A stretch of 64,000 bases of DNA, from contig NZ_PSLQ01000005.1 of the NCBI RefSeq assembly GCF_040289685.1, forward strand, positions 22,436 to 86,435. Reading direction: 5' to 3'. Source of the DNA: Pyrinomonas sp040289685. GTDB taxonomy: Bacteria > Acidobacteriota > Blastocatellia > Pyrinomonadales > Pyrinomonadaceae. The notes under the pieces were generated by a model, which saw only the letters and a program-made list of their open reading frames with translations, was not told where the DNA came from and ran no database searches. The translations under genes and the position numbers were made by a program. Positions 1 through 8,537 of the stretch are shown in pieces; position 1 is the stretch's first letter; each line of letters begins with the position of its first letter.

Positions 1-2
1 CG

Positions 3-455
3 GAGTTAGCCGAAGTAGATGCGCTCGCCAATCAGACGGAAGCGGCTATGTTGCGGATCCTCTCTTCCGTGCTCGGTGCAAGCAGCTCCACAAACTCGAT
101 AGCGCTTTCGGTCCCTTCCGATGAAGAGATCGAGGCGGCACTGCGCCGCGATGAGGCCAAAAACGCGCACGCTGCACGCCATCAACCGCCGCCAGTACGC
201 TCCGACATCGAACCGAAGAGCACGCGCTTCGCCGACCGGACCATCCCGCAAGCTGCGGCAGTGCTCTTGCGCGAGGCTGGTGGTCCGCTCCATGTCAACG
301 AGATCTACAACCGATTGCTCGAGGGCGGTTTCCAGTTCACCGGCCAGCACCCAACGATCAGCATCGCCGTGTCGCTCAATCGCAACCGCCGTTTCCGTAA
401 AGTCGCGCCTGGAACCTTCGATCTCGTGATCCGCGACGTAGCGCAGATGTCTTAA
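3..455 (+). CDS. HARE-HTH domain protein, 5' end outside the window
   Basis: The reading frame is open from the left edge, so the true start lies outside; an internal ATG at 48 is not needed. The C-terminal half (from about codon 80 of the visible part) matches the HARE-HTH winged helix seen in RNA polymerase delta-like and restriction-associated proteins: a helix around AAAVLLREAGGPLHVNEIY followed by a second helix and a small wing ending in FRKVAPGTFDL. HARE-HTH domains are thought to bind DNA or chromatin-like partners. The upstream part is Ala/Glu-rich and probably helical. No partner genes are visible to the left, so the biological role cannot be stated. Domain call is fairly sure, function is not. 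Confidence 0.6.
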   Translation, partial: ELAEVDALANQTEAAMLRILSSVLGASSSTNSIALSVPSDEEIEAALRRDEAKNAHAARHQPPPVRSDIEPKSTRFADRTIPQAAAVLLREAGGPLHVNEIYNRLLEGGFQFTGQHPTISIAVSLNRNRRFRKVAPGTFDLVIRDVAQMS

Positions 456-854
<399 letters not shown>

Positions 855-1175
855 ATGTCGATCAGATTGTATGTCGGTAACCTCGCTTTTCAGACCACCA
901 GCCAAGATCTGACGGATCTGTTTGCGCAGGCGGGCGCGGTGGAATCGGCGCGCGTCATAGAGGACCGCGAAACGGGGCTCTCACGTGGTTTCGGTTTCGT
1001 CGAGATGACGAATCGTGAGGAAGGCGAGCGGGCCATTGAACAATTCAACGGCAAGGAATTGGACGGGCGTTACCTGAAGGTGAATGAAGCGCGGCCGCGC
1101 GAAGAGCGGAGCGACAATCGCCGGAGCAGCGGTCGTCCGAGCGGTGGTGGCCATCGCCGTCCGTCGCGTTGGTAA
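855..1175 (+). CDS. RNA-binding protein with one RRM domain
   Basis: A 106-residue protein: a single RRM fold (residues about 4-80) followed by a basic, Gly/Arg/Ser-rich tail. Both RNP signatures are visible: LYVGNL (RNP2) in strand 1 and RGFGFVEM (RNP1) in strand 3. Bacterial proteins of this kind (cyanobacterial Rbp family and relatives) bind single-stranded RNA in the cytoplasm and are often cold-induced. The start at 855 is chosen because the RRM begins immediately after it and a purine-rich GAGGAGAAAGGA lies 12 bases upstream; an open frame extends to 777 but adds no domain. A stable terminator follows, so it is probably monocistronic. Confidence 0.9.
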   Translation: MSIRLYVGNLAFQTTSQDLTDLFAQAGAVESARVIEDRETGLSRGFGFVEMTNREEGERAIEQFNGKELDGRYLKVNEARPREERSDNRRSSGRPSGGGHRRPSRW

Positions 1176-1188
1176 GCTCGATATTTGG

Positions 1189-1210
1189 AAGGCGCCCTTC
1201 GGGGCGCTTT
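1189..1210 (+). terminator. Rho-independent terminator with UUCG tetraloop
   Basis: A 9-bp stem (1189-1197 with 1202-1210, one G-U pair) closed by a C(UUCG)G tetraloop and ending in three T. It lies 14 bases after the RRM gene stop. Confidence 0.75.
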
Positions 1211-1298
1211 CGATCATGCGCTCTTTATTGATTTCAATTGGATCGAGGAAAGGACCGCAGGCCGTCGCTTCAAGGGCGGCGGCGCGAGAGAATCAAGA

Positions 1299-2192
1299 AT
1301 GCAGAACGCAGGAACCTTCGGGAAACAAGCGCGCGCGCGCGTGGTTGCAAGACGTAGAAGGGCCAAAACGCTGGAGACGTGGCGACGCACGGGGCTTAAT
1401 TGGACCACTGCCGTCGCCATGATCGTCTTTCACACCGGCGCTGTGGTAGCGCTTTTTAACTGGAGTTGGACGGGTTTCTTGGTGATGCTCTTTCTGCTCT
1501 GGGTATCGGGCGGGTTGGGCATCGGCGTTGGCTATCACCGACTGTTGACGCACAGGGGGTTCAAGACGTCGCGTGCGTTCGAATATTTCCTCGCGTTGTG
1601 TGGCACGTTGGCGCTCGAAGGCGGTCCGATCAACTGGGTCGCCACGCATCGCATACATCACGCGCACGCCGATGACGAAGGCGATCCGCATTCGCCGCGC
1701 GATGGCCGTTGGTGGTCGCACATCGGTTGGATTCTGGTCGGCACAGCACAACAGCATCCGGAAGCGACGTTGCGACGATATGCGCCCGATTTGATGAAAG
1801 ATCGCGTGCATCGGGTGATCAACCGCTTCTACTACGTGCCGCTGATTGCGTCGGGCGTCGTCCTTTACGCGCTTGGCGGTTGGCCGTGGGTGTTGTGGGG
1901 CGTCTTTTTGCGCGTCACCATCGGCTTGCATGCGACGTGGCTCGTCAATTCGGCAACGCACATGTGGGGCCAGCAGCGCTTCCAAACGCGGGACGATTCG
2001 CGCAACAACTGGTGGGTCGCACTGCTCACCTTCGGCGAAGGATGGCACAACAACCATCATGCTCACCCGACCTCGGCGCGCCATGGGCTGGCGTGGTATG
2101 AAATAGACATCAACTGGTGGACGATTCGCGCGTTGCAAGCCTTGGGATTAATTCACTCGGTCAAACAAGCGCGCGTCACGGATGAACGCTGA
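1299..2192 (+). CDS. Acyl-CoA / fatty acid desaturase
   Basis: Membrane di-iron desaturase that introduces a double bond into a fatty acyl chain. The three histidine boxes of the family are present in order: HRLLTHRGF, HRIHHAHAD and HNNHHAHP. Hydrophobic segments near residues 30-75 and 165-205 fit the usual four-helix topology. An open frame begins at 1185, but that start falls inside the preceding terminator; the ATG at 1299 has a GAGAG motif about 10 bases upstream and gives 297 residues, close to delta-9 desaturases. The N-terminal 25 residues are strongly basic. It stands alone between two hairpins and likely tunes membrane fluidity; proximity to a possibly cold-linked RNA-binding gene fits but proves nothing. 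Confidence 0.9.
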   Translation: MQNAGTFGKQARARVVARRRRAKTLETWRRTGLNWTTAVAMIVFHTGAVVALFNWSWTGFLVMLFLLWVSGGLGIGVGYHRLLTHRGFKTSRAFEYFLALCGTLALEGGPINWVATHRIHHAHADDEGDPHSPRDGRWWSHIGWILVGTAQQHPEATLRRYAPDLMKDRVHRVINRFYYVPLIASGVVLYALGGWPWVLWGVFLRVTIGLHATWLVNSATHMWGQQRFQTRDDSRNNWWVALLTFGEGWHNNHHAHPTSARHGLAWYEIDINWWTIRALQALGLIHSVKQARVTDER

Positions 2193-2562
2193 TACGTAAG
2201 CGTCAGAAGCGAAGAAGGGGCCAGAAAAGTTTCGAGCGAGAGCGCAGCTTGCAACGCTCAAGGCGCGCTCTCGCTCTGTCTGCCCATACAAGACGCTCAC
2301 CACGATCTCACAGCGCCCTCTCTTCTCACCCTTCGACGCCTTTCTTCCCGTGCCGATCGATGGCGAACCTTCCTTTCGATTCCCATGCGAGCAACGGCGT
2401 TCGTCGCTTCGTGCGCGCTCTTCGTCTTAGCGCGCGGTCGTTCCACCGCTTGCGTGACGAGGCGGTGCGAGGATAGAATCGCGGCTCGTCAGACTTCCTG
2501 AAGAACGTCGTAACTTTCCAGCAGACCGGAAATTCCAACACTTGGACGGAGGATGATCGAAC
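2193..2562. other. Intergenic stretch with a 12-bp inverted repeat
   Basis: About 370 bases without a gene. A perfect 12-bp inverted repeat (2234-2245 with 2265-2276, 19-base loop) lies about 40 bases after the desaturase and could terminate it, though no T-run follows. The rest should hold the promoter of the M16 protease; I see no clear boxes. Confidence 0.4.
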
Positions 2563-5529
2563 ATGAAGATCAGGGCATGGATTGCCTGCGCGCTCGTCTT
2601 CTCGCTTCTCGTCCCAACGCTCGTCCCGGCGCAAAGACGAGCGGCTGCACGGCGCGCGCAGCCCGACGCCGTTCTCCCGCCCATCCGCTACACCGAGTTC
2701 AGGTTGCCGAACGGATTGCGCGTCATCTTTCACGAAGACCGTTCGACGCCCATCGTCGCCGTTAACATTTGGTATCACGTCGGTTCGAAAAACGAGGTGC
2801 CGGGCAAGACGGGATTCGCCCATCTATTCGAGCACATGATGTTTCAAGGCTCGAAGAATTACGACGATGATTACTTCAAGCCGATTCAAGAAGCTGGCGG
2901 CACGCTGAACGGTTCGACCAATGCCGATCGAACCAACTATTGGGAAGTGGTCCCGTCGAACTTTCTCGAGCTAGCGCTCTTCATGGAAGCCGATCGCATG
3001 GGCGGTCTGCTCGACGCATTGACGGAAGAGAAGTTGAACAACCAGCGTGAAGTCGTCAAGAACGAGAAGCGGCAGAATTACGACAACCGACCGTACGGAT
3101 TGGTACCAGCCCGCATCGCCGAAGTGATGTATCCGCCGAACCACCCATATCACTGGCTGACCATCGGATCGCTGGCCGATCTGGATGTCGCCTCGATGGA
3201 AGATGTCAAAGCCTTCTTCCGTCGTTTCTACACGCCGAACAATGCAAGCCTAGCGATCGCTGGCGATTTCGATCCGCGCGAAGCGCGACGGTGGGTCGAG
3301 AAGTACTTCGGTCCGATTGCGCGGGGGCCGCGCGTCGAGCGAGTCGCTGCGCCGCAGCCGCGACTCGACCGCGAGATTCGGCAGACGATGGAGGACCGCG
3401 TTTCGCTATCGCGCCTTTATATCACGTGGCACGCGGTGCCGCAGTGGACTGCGGACGATGCTGCGCTCGACGTGCTGGCGCGCATTCTCGGCGGCGGTAA
3501 AAGCTCGCGTCTGTATAAGTCGCTCGTTTATGAGCAGCAGATCGCGCAAGACGTCTTCTCCGCGAACTTCGCGCGCGAGATCGCCGGTCAGTTTCAGATC
3601 GTGGCGACGGCCAAGCCGGGCCGGTCATTGGACGAACTGGAACGTACGATCAACGCCGAGTTGGAAAAGATCAAGTCCGAAGGACCTACGCGCGAAGAGG
3701 TCGAACGCGCTTACAACGCCATCGAGGCCAACTTCATCTACGGTCTGCAGACCGTTGGCGGTTTCGGCGGGAAGAGCGATCAACTCAATCAGTACGCCAT
3801 CTTTCTCAACGATCCCGGATACTTCGAGAAGGATTTGGCGCGCTACCGCCGCGTTACGCCACAGGATGTGCAGCGCGTAGCGCGGACTTACCTGACCGAT
3901 AAGCGATTCGTCTTGAGCGTTGTTCCAACATCGCAGCGCAAACCGAGCGCTGGCGGCCTCGCAGTCGAACCAAGCGCGCGCCCATCAACGAATCAGCCCT
4001 CGCAAGCTGGCAGCACACAACCAGCAGGCGCGCAAGCTCAAACTAAATCCGAGCGCGCGACGACGCCTCTTGCCGGAGCGGCTCCGGCGACCACCGAAGC
4101 CCGACGCGCTGGCAAGCAGGGCGGGGAGAAGAACTACAATTTGCCGAAACCGAAGCCCGATCCGAAGTTCAGCCTGCCGCCGATTCAGCGGCGTCGTTTG
4201 TCGAACGGACTCGACGTTTTGGTGGTTGAGCATCATGAGCTACCACTGGTCCAGATGAGCCTCGTCTTCAAGACGGGCGGTGCCGCTGATCCGCCCGAGA
4301 AGGCGGGATTGGCCAACCTGACGGCGGACATGCTCGACGAAGGGACGCGGCGACGCTCGGCGCTGGAGATCTCCGATGCGCTCGCTTCCATCGGCGCCCA
4401 ACTGACGATCGGCTCAGGATGGGATGCGTCAGGCGCGAGCTTGTTGACGTTGACGCGCCATCTGGACCGTGCGCTCGATATCTTCGCCGATGTCGTCACC
4501 GAGCCTGCTTTCCCGCAGAAAGAGCTTGAGCGATTGCGCGCGCAACGCTTGGCCTCGTTCCGTCAACGGCGCGACAGCCCCGAAGCGATCGCGCAGATCG
4601 TCTATGCCTCGCTCCTTTACGGACGCGAACACCCATATGGTCATCCGCTTGCCGGAGATGAAAAGTCCGTGCAAGCGATCTCCGAAAGCGACGTGCGCCG
4701 TTTCTACGAGACATACATGCGCCCGAACAACGCTGCGCTCATCATCGTCGGCGACGTAACGCCCGACTCGATCTTGCCGAAATTGGAACGCGCTTTCGGC
4801 TCGTGGAAACCAGCCGAAGTGCCATCCGTAAAGATCCCTACGACGGCAAACCAACATCCCGGACTTTACGTCGTCGATCGGCCCGGCGCCGCGCAGTCGG
4901 TGATTCAAATCGGCCAGATCGGCGTCGAACGAACCACGCCCGATTACTTCCCGTTGTTGGTGCTGAATACCATCCTCGGCGGGCAGTTCGTCTCGCGCGT
5001 CAACCTGAACTTGCGCGAGAGCAAAGGCTACACCTATGGCGCGCGCACAGCATTTGATTTCCGCCGCTTCGCCGGACCGTTCGTCGCCTCAGCAGGCGTC
5101 TTCACAGGCGTGACCAAAGAATCAGTTGAAGAGTTTCTCAAAGAGTTGCGTGGCGTGCGCGGCGACATACCAATTACGCCGCGCGAACTCGAGTATGCTA
5201 AACAAGCGCTCCTTCGCGGTTTCCCGCGCGGTTTCGAGACACCGGGCCAGATCGCCGCGCGTTTAGAAGATATCGTCATCTACGGCCTTCCCGACGATTA
5301 TTTCAACCGCTACATCGAGCGCGTTCGTGCTGTCACGCTCGACGACGTTAACCGCGTCGCGAAGCGCTATCTAGATCCTTCGCGCATGACGGTCCTTGTG
5401 GTCGGCGATCGACGAGCGATCGAAGCCGGACTGCGTTCGTTGCCGGAATTGGGGGCGAAGATCACGTTGGTCGATCCTGAGGGGCGCATCCTGACTAGCG
5501 GCGAAGGCGCAAGCGAATCGCCGCGTTGA
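2563..5529 (+). CDS. Periplasmic M16 family zinc protease, two M16 modules fused
   Basis: 988 residues. A signal peptide (residues 1-23, cleavage near VPAQ) directs it out of the cytoplasm. The N-terminal M16 module carries the inverted zinc motif H87-x-x-E90-H91 with a downstream Glu in NNQREVVKNE, so it should be catalytic. A Pro/Ala/Gln-rich linker (about residues 465-535) leads to a second M16 module that lacks HxxEH and matches the inactive partner half of the family. In many bacteria the two halves are separate adjacent genes (pqqL/ymxG-like pairs); here they are one polypeptide. Start supported by GGAGG 10 bases upstream. Peptide substrate unknown. Confidence 0.92.
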   Translation: MKIRAWIACALVFSLLVPTLVPAQRRAAARRAQPDAVLPPIRYTEFRLPNGLRVIFHEDRSTPIVAVNIWYHVGSKNEVPGKTGFAHLFEHMMFQGSKNYDDDYFKPIQEAGGTLNGSTNADRTNYWEVVPSNFLELALFMEADRMGGLLDALTEEKLNNQREVVKNEKRQNYDNRPYGLVPARIAEVMYPPNHPYHWLTIGSLADLDVASMEDVKAFFRRFYTPNNASLAIAGDFDPREARRWVEKYFGPIARGPRVERVAAPQPRLDREIRQTMEDRVSLSRLYITWHAVPQWTADDAALDVLARILGGGKSSRLYKSLVYEQQIAQDVFSANFAREIAGQFQIVATAKPGRSLDELERTINAELEKIKSEGPTREEVERAYNAIEANFIYGLQTVGGFGGKSDQLNQYAIFLNDPGYFEKDLARYRRVTPQDVQRVARTYLTDKRFVLSVVPTSQRKPSAGGLAVEPSARPSTNQPSQAGSTQPAGAQAQTKSERATTPLAGAAPATTEARRAGKQGGEKNYNLPKPKPDPKFSLPPIQRRRLSNGLDVLVVEHHELPLVQMSLVFKTGGAADPPEKAGLANLTADMLDEGTRRRSALEISDALASIGAQLTIGSGWDASGASLLTLTRHLDRALDIFADVVTEPAFPQKELERLRAQRLASFRQRRDSPEAIAQIVYASLLYGREHPYGHPLAGDEKSVQAISESDVRRFYETYMRPNNAALIIVGDVTPDSILPKLERAFGSWKPAEVPSVKIPTTANQHPGLYVVDRPGAAQSVIQIGQIGVERTTPDYFPLLVLNTILGGQFVSRVNLNLRESKGYTYGARTAFDFRRFAGPFVASAGVFTGVTKESVEEFLKELRGVRGDIPITPRELEYAKQALLRGFPRGFETPGQIAARLEDIVIYGLPDDYFNRYIERVRAVTLDDVNRVAKRYLDPSRMTVLVVGDRRAIEAGLRSLPELGAKITLVDPEGRILTSGEGASESPR

Positions 5530-5536
5530 TCAGTAA

Positions 5537-5566
5537 ACGGCGGCGGGGCTGGCATCGAGCCGCCGT
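5537..5566. terminator. GC-rich hairpin between convergent genes
   Basis: An 8-bp perfect stem (5537-5544 with 5559-5566, 14-base loop) lies between the stops of the convergent M16 protease and amidohydrolase genes and could serve both. No strong T-run. Confidence 0.4.
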
Positions 5567-5598
5567 CGCCGATCGTTCTTCGGGAGCGCGAAGAGTTG

Positions 5599-7149
5599 CT
5601 ACCGGCGCAGAGCGCGCCCGGCGAGCGCGCCCGTGTACCGGCCATCCTCTACCGCGAGTTGCCCGTTGACGATGACGTAACGCATCCCCACAGCGAGCAG
5701 TTCGGGTTGTTCGTAGGTTGCGCGGTCGGCCACCTTTTGCGGATCGAACACGATCAAGTCAGCGAAATAGCCCGGCGCGATGCGGCCACGTTGCGGGAGG
5801 CGAAAGATCTCAGCGGTTAACGCGCTGCTCACTCGAATGGCGAAAGGCAGACTGATCACACGTCGGCGGAAGACGTATTCACGAAGTTTGCGCGGGAATG
5901 TTCCGTACTTGCGCGGATGACCGGTCGAACCATCTGAGCCGGTGACAACCCATGATTGCTTCATGAAATTCTCGATGTCGCGTTCGTTCATGTTGAACGA
6001 AGCGACTCCCACATCGCCCAGTTCTCGAATGATCTCCAGCGCTGCTTCGACCGGTTTTGCGTGGCGTTCCGCTGCGATGATGGCTAAGGTCTTGCCGCGC
6101 AGGCTGGGATCGCGGCTCGACGTGATCAGAAGCGACGCTGGACCACCACGTCTTTGCAGATTCCGCTCCATTTCAGCGAGCAGGCGCACGCGGGTCGGTT
6201 CATCCGCTAAGCGCGCAAGCAGTTGATCTCTGCCTCCGGCTTCGGCCCAGCGCGGGACGAGCGCGGCGATCAGGCTGGTTCCCGAAGCGGTGTAAGGATA
6301 CTGATCTGCCGTCACCTCTATACCTTCGACGCGCGCTCGATGGATCAGCTTGATAACTGCGCCGCTTTGTCCCCAGACTTCGCGCCCCAGCGCTTTAATG
6401 TGTGAGATGTGAACCGGGATCGAAGCTTCGCGCCCGATGCGGAGGGTCTCGCGAATGGAGCCGAGCAAGCCGATCGAATAAGAGTCCTCGTCGCGCATGT
6501 GCGTATCGTAGATGCCGCCTTTGGCAGCGACCACTTTCGCCAGTTCGATGACTTCCTCAGTGCGCGCGTAGCTCCCAGGAGCATAGTATAGACCGGTTGA
6601 CATGCCGAATGCGCCTTCATCCATGGCGCGCCCGATCAACTCCTTCATTCTCGCGAGCTGATCTTCGGTCGGCGCGCTGTCGCTCATTCCCATTACTTGG
6701 CGGCGTACTGTGCCGTGTCCGACCAACAGCGCGGCGTTGGTCCCGATGCCTCCTTCTTCCCAACGACGCAGCGTCCTTTCGATCTCGATCGGCCCACCGC
6801 CATCGTTTCCCGTGATGACCGTGGTGACGCCTTGCATCAGGTAGTTGACGTTGCTTTTCCGATTTGGGTCGGAAAGATCTTCCAACGTGTGCGTGTGCGG
6901 ATCAATGAAGCCTGGAGCGACGATCAATCCGCGCGCATCGATCACGCGCCGCGCCTGCATGCGTTTGATGTTGCCGACATAAACGATGCGATCGCCGCGG
7001 ACGCCAACATCAACCCTTCTCGCCCGCATGCTTTTCCCATCGAACACTATTCCGTTGACGATGAGTAGATCAAGAGGGGACACCTGCGCGGCGAGAGATG
7101 AACAGAAAAGGAGCAAAAACCAGAGGGTAAGTGCCGTTTGATGCAGCAC
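5599..7149 (-). CDS. Exported N-acyl-D-amino-acid deacylase family amidohydrolase
   Basis: Member of the amidohydrolase-3 / D-aminoacylase family, which removes acyl groups from N-acyl-D-amino acids using a metal in a TIM barrel. Visible: small beta domain, then GFIDPHTH (metal ligands), a conserved GVTTVITGNDG, carbamate/ligand region, and near the C-terminus DGSTGHPRKYGTFPR, typical for D-aminoacylases. A hydrophobic signal peptide ends at SSLAAQ. The GTG at 7149 has AAAGG eight bases upstream and places the signal peptide at the N-terminus; an ATG at 7212 would add 21 residues including basic ones and is the alternative. Likely role is salvage of D-amino acid derivatives, for example from peptidoglycan. 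Confidence 0.85.
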   Translation of the reverse strand: MLHQTALTLWFLLLFCSSLAAQVSPLDLLIVNGIVFDGKSMRARRVDVGVRGDRIVYVGNIKRMQARRVIDARGLIVAPGFIDPHTHTLEDLSDPNRKSNVNYLMQGVTTVITGNDGGGPIEIERTLRRWEEGGIGTNAALLVGHGTVRRQVMGMSDSAPTEDQLARMKELIGRAMDEGAFGMSTGLYYAPGSYARTEEVIELAKVVAAKGGIYDTHMRDEDSYSIGLLGSIRETLRIGREASIPVHISHIKALGREVWGQSGAVIKLIHRARVEGIEVTADQYPYTASGTSLIAALVPRWAEAGGRDQLLARLADEPTRVRLLAEMERNLQRRGGPASLLITSSRDPSLRGKTLAIIAAERHAKPVEAALEIIRELGDVGVASFNMNERDIENFMKQSWVVTGSDGSTGHPRKYGTFPRKLREYVFRRRVISLPFAIRVSSALTAEIFRLPQRGRIAPGYFADLIVFDPQKVADRATYEQPELLAVGMRYVIVNGQLAVEDGRYTGALAGRALRR

Positions 7150-7399
7150 TTCGGTCACCTTTCTAGCGGTTCGCTGATCGTATAGCAACGGGCGCATCGT
7201 TTCGACGGCCATCGCTTCGGTTGAACGCTCCTGCAGTTTTGCGGATCAGAACCCGCGTGCAAGCATAGCAGATGAGTGGGCCAGAAACGCAAATCGCTCG
7301 CGCTCGTAGAGAGGCGGTCCCGCATCAGACAGCAGAAGCGAGGGCAGATGGGAAGTCGTTCCGCTGTTCCGCCTCGGTCAGAACTTCAGCGTCGGTTCA

Positions 7400-8152
7400 A
7401 TGGCAGAAGGCGCGGGCCGTTCGTCGTCGGCGGGCGACGCCTCATCCGAGTTGAACGCCCGTCCGTTGAAAAGAGGTCGAAGAGCGCGCGAGGCACAGCG
7501 TAGTCTTTGCGATTGGATGTGTCTACAGTTCAGCCGAAAAGTTGGTGGGCCGTTCTTTTCGGCCAAGCTGATCAAAAAAGGCTCCAGACTTTTGCACACG
7601 CAATGCTGGTTCTGGGGACAAGACATCCGATCTCCGGCAGGCAATCTGCTCGTGCAGTACGGATTCGAGCGTTTCCGCCCACCTGAAGGGGTGGAAGGGA
7701 GCAGCGCTTACCTCCTCGCGCTCGTTCCGGCGCGCGAGACATCGTGCCTCATCTTGTGGGGCTTCGGTCTTTTCTACGGGACGGAAGGCGCCGGCGGCAT
7801 CTTTCTCGACCGATTTCGCTTCCTGCCGCGATGGACGCCGCAGCACTTGTTGAAGCTTCCGCTATGGCGCAAGGATCAGTTACCGGACGCGAGCGTGCCG
7901 GAGGAAGCGTCGCGGCTAGTGGTCGCGGCACGCATGTGCGCGCGGCTCTGTGCATGGATCGAAGCTTACGAAAGATGGGTCAACGGTCTCATGGGAACTT
8001 CGTACCACGCGCGATGCTTGAAGTCCTTTCCACAGGCGACGCACTCGCTGACGGAACACCTGCAAGGATGGCGGGACTTGCATGAAGCGATGAGCGCGAT
8101 GGCGGTCGGTTCGAACACGTATCCTCTGTTAAATCAAATCCATTCGAGGTGA
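7400..8152 (+). CDS. Unknown conserved-looking protein, partner of a DsrE-like gene
   Basis: Not recognised. Up to 250 residues; the first 39 are low-complexity and basic, so the ATG at 7517 (211 residues) may be the real start; neither has a good ribosome binding site. The body is rich in aromatic residues (LHTQCWFWGQDIR, LILWGFGLFYG, FLDRFRFLPRW) and ends in a helical part with several Cys (ARMCARLCAW, YHARCLKSF). No signal peptide. It ends 7 bases before the DsrE-like gene, so the two are almost certainly co-transcribed. The Cys and His content would suit a sulfur- or metal-related role, but that is only suggestion. Confidence 0.6.
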   Translation: MAEGAGRSSSAGDASSELNARPLKRGRRAREAQRSLCDWMCLQFSRKVGGPFFSAKLIKKGSRLLHTQCWFWGQDIRSPAGNLLVQYGFERFRPPEGVEGSSAYLLALVPARETSCLILWGFGLFYGTEGAGGIFLDRFRFLPRWTPQHLLKLPLWRKDQLPDASVPEEASRLVVAARMCARLCAWIEAYERWVNGLMGTSYHARCLKSFPQATHSLTEHLQGWRDLHEAMSAMAVGSNTYPLLNQIHSR

Positions 8153-8159
8153 GAGTCGA

Positions 8160-8537
8160 ATGAAAGTCGCATACGTTTTCGCCACCAATATGGCCAGCAC
8201 GCACAAGCTGGCGACCATGATTTTGCCGCAGTTGGAGCAGAACATTCACGGCGCTGAAGTGGTCGGGATGATGTTTTTCGATGACAACATCTTCTGTTTA
8301 CGGCGGACCGACCCGGTCGGGGAGAGACTAGCGAAAGTGGCTGCGGAGAGGGGGATGCTGCTGATGGTCTGTGACCAGTGTGCCCTTCGGCGTCATCTGG
8401 CTGAAGGGGATTTCACGCAATGCGGTCTCGGTCAGGTGAAGCCGAAAGGGTTGGTTGAAGGCGTCGTCGCCGGTTGTTTCCCGCAGTTCTATGCCGCTGT
8501 GGCAGTCGATCCGCCGGCGTACGTTATCACTTTGTGA
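8160..8537 (+). CDS. DsrE/DsrF-like (SaoD-type) small protein
   Basis: 125 residues with a Rossmann-like alternating pattern: beta strand MKVAYVFATN, helix, strand AEVVGMMFFDD, then a conserved C-x-x-C (VCDQCALRRH) at about residues 73-76 and a hydrophobic end. This resembles the DsrE/SaoD group of small proteins linked to sulfur or selenium trafficking, in which Cys residues can carry persulfide. It lies 7 bases after the unknown gene above. Its stop overlaps that of convergent hemG by 11 bases (8527-8537). Family assignment is moderate, and the exact substrate is unknown. Confidence 0.6.
   Translation: MKVAYVFATNMASTHKLATMILPQLEQNIHGAEVVGMMFFDDNIFCLRRTDPVGERLAKVAAERGMLLMVCDQCALRRHLAEGDFTQCGLGQVKPKGLVEGVVAGCFPQFYAAVAVDPPAYVITL

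Noticed and set aside
1293..2138. Open frame antisense to the desaturase
   Set aside because: The sense frame has all three His boxes; the antisense is Arg-rich with no motif.
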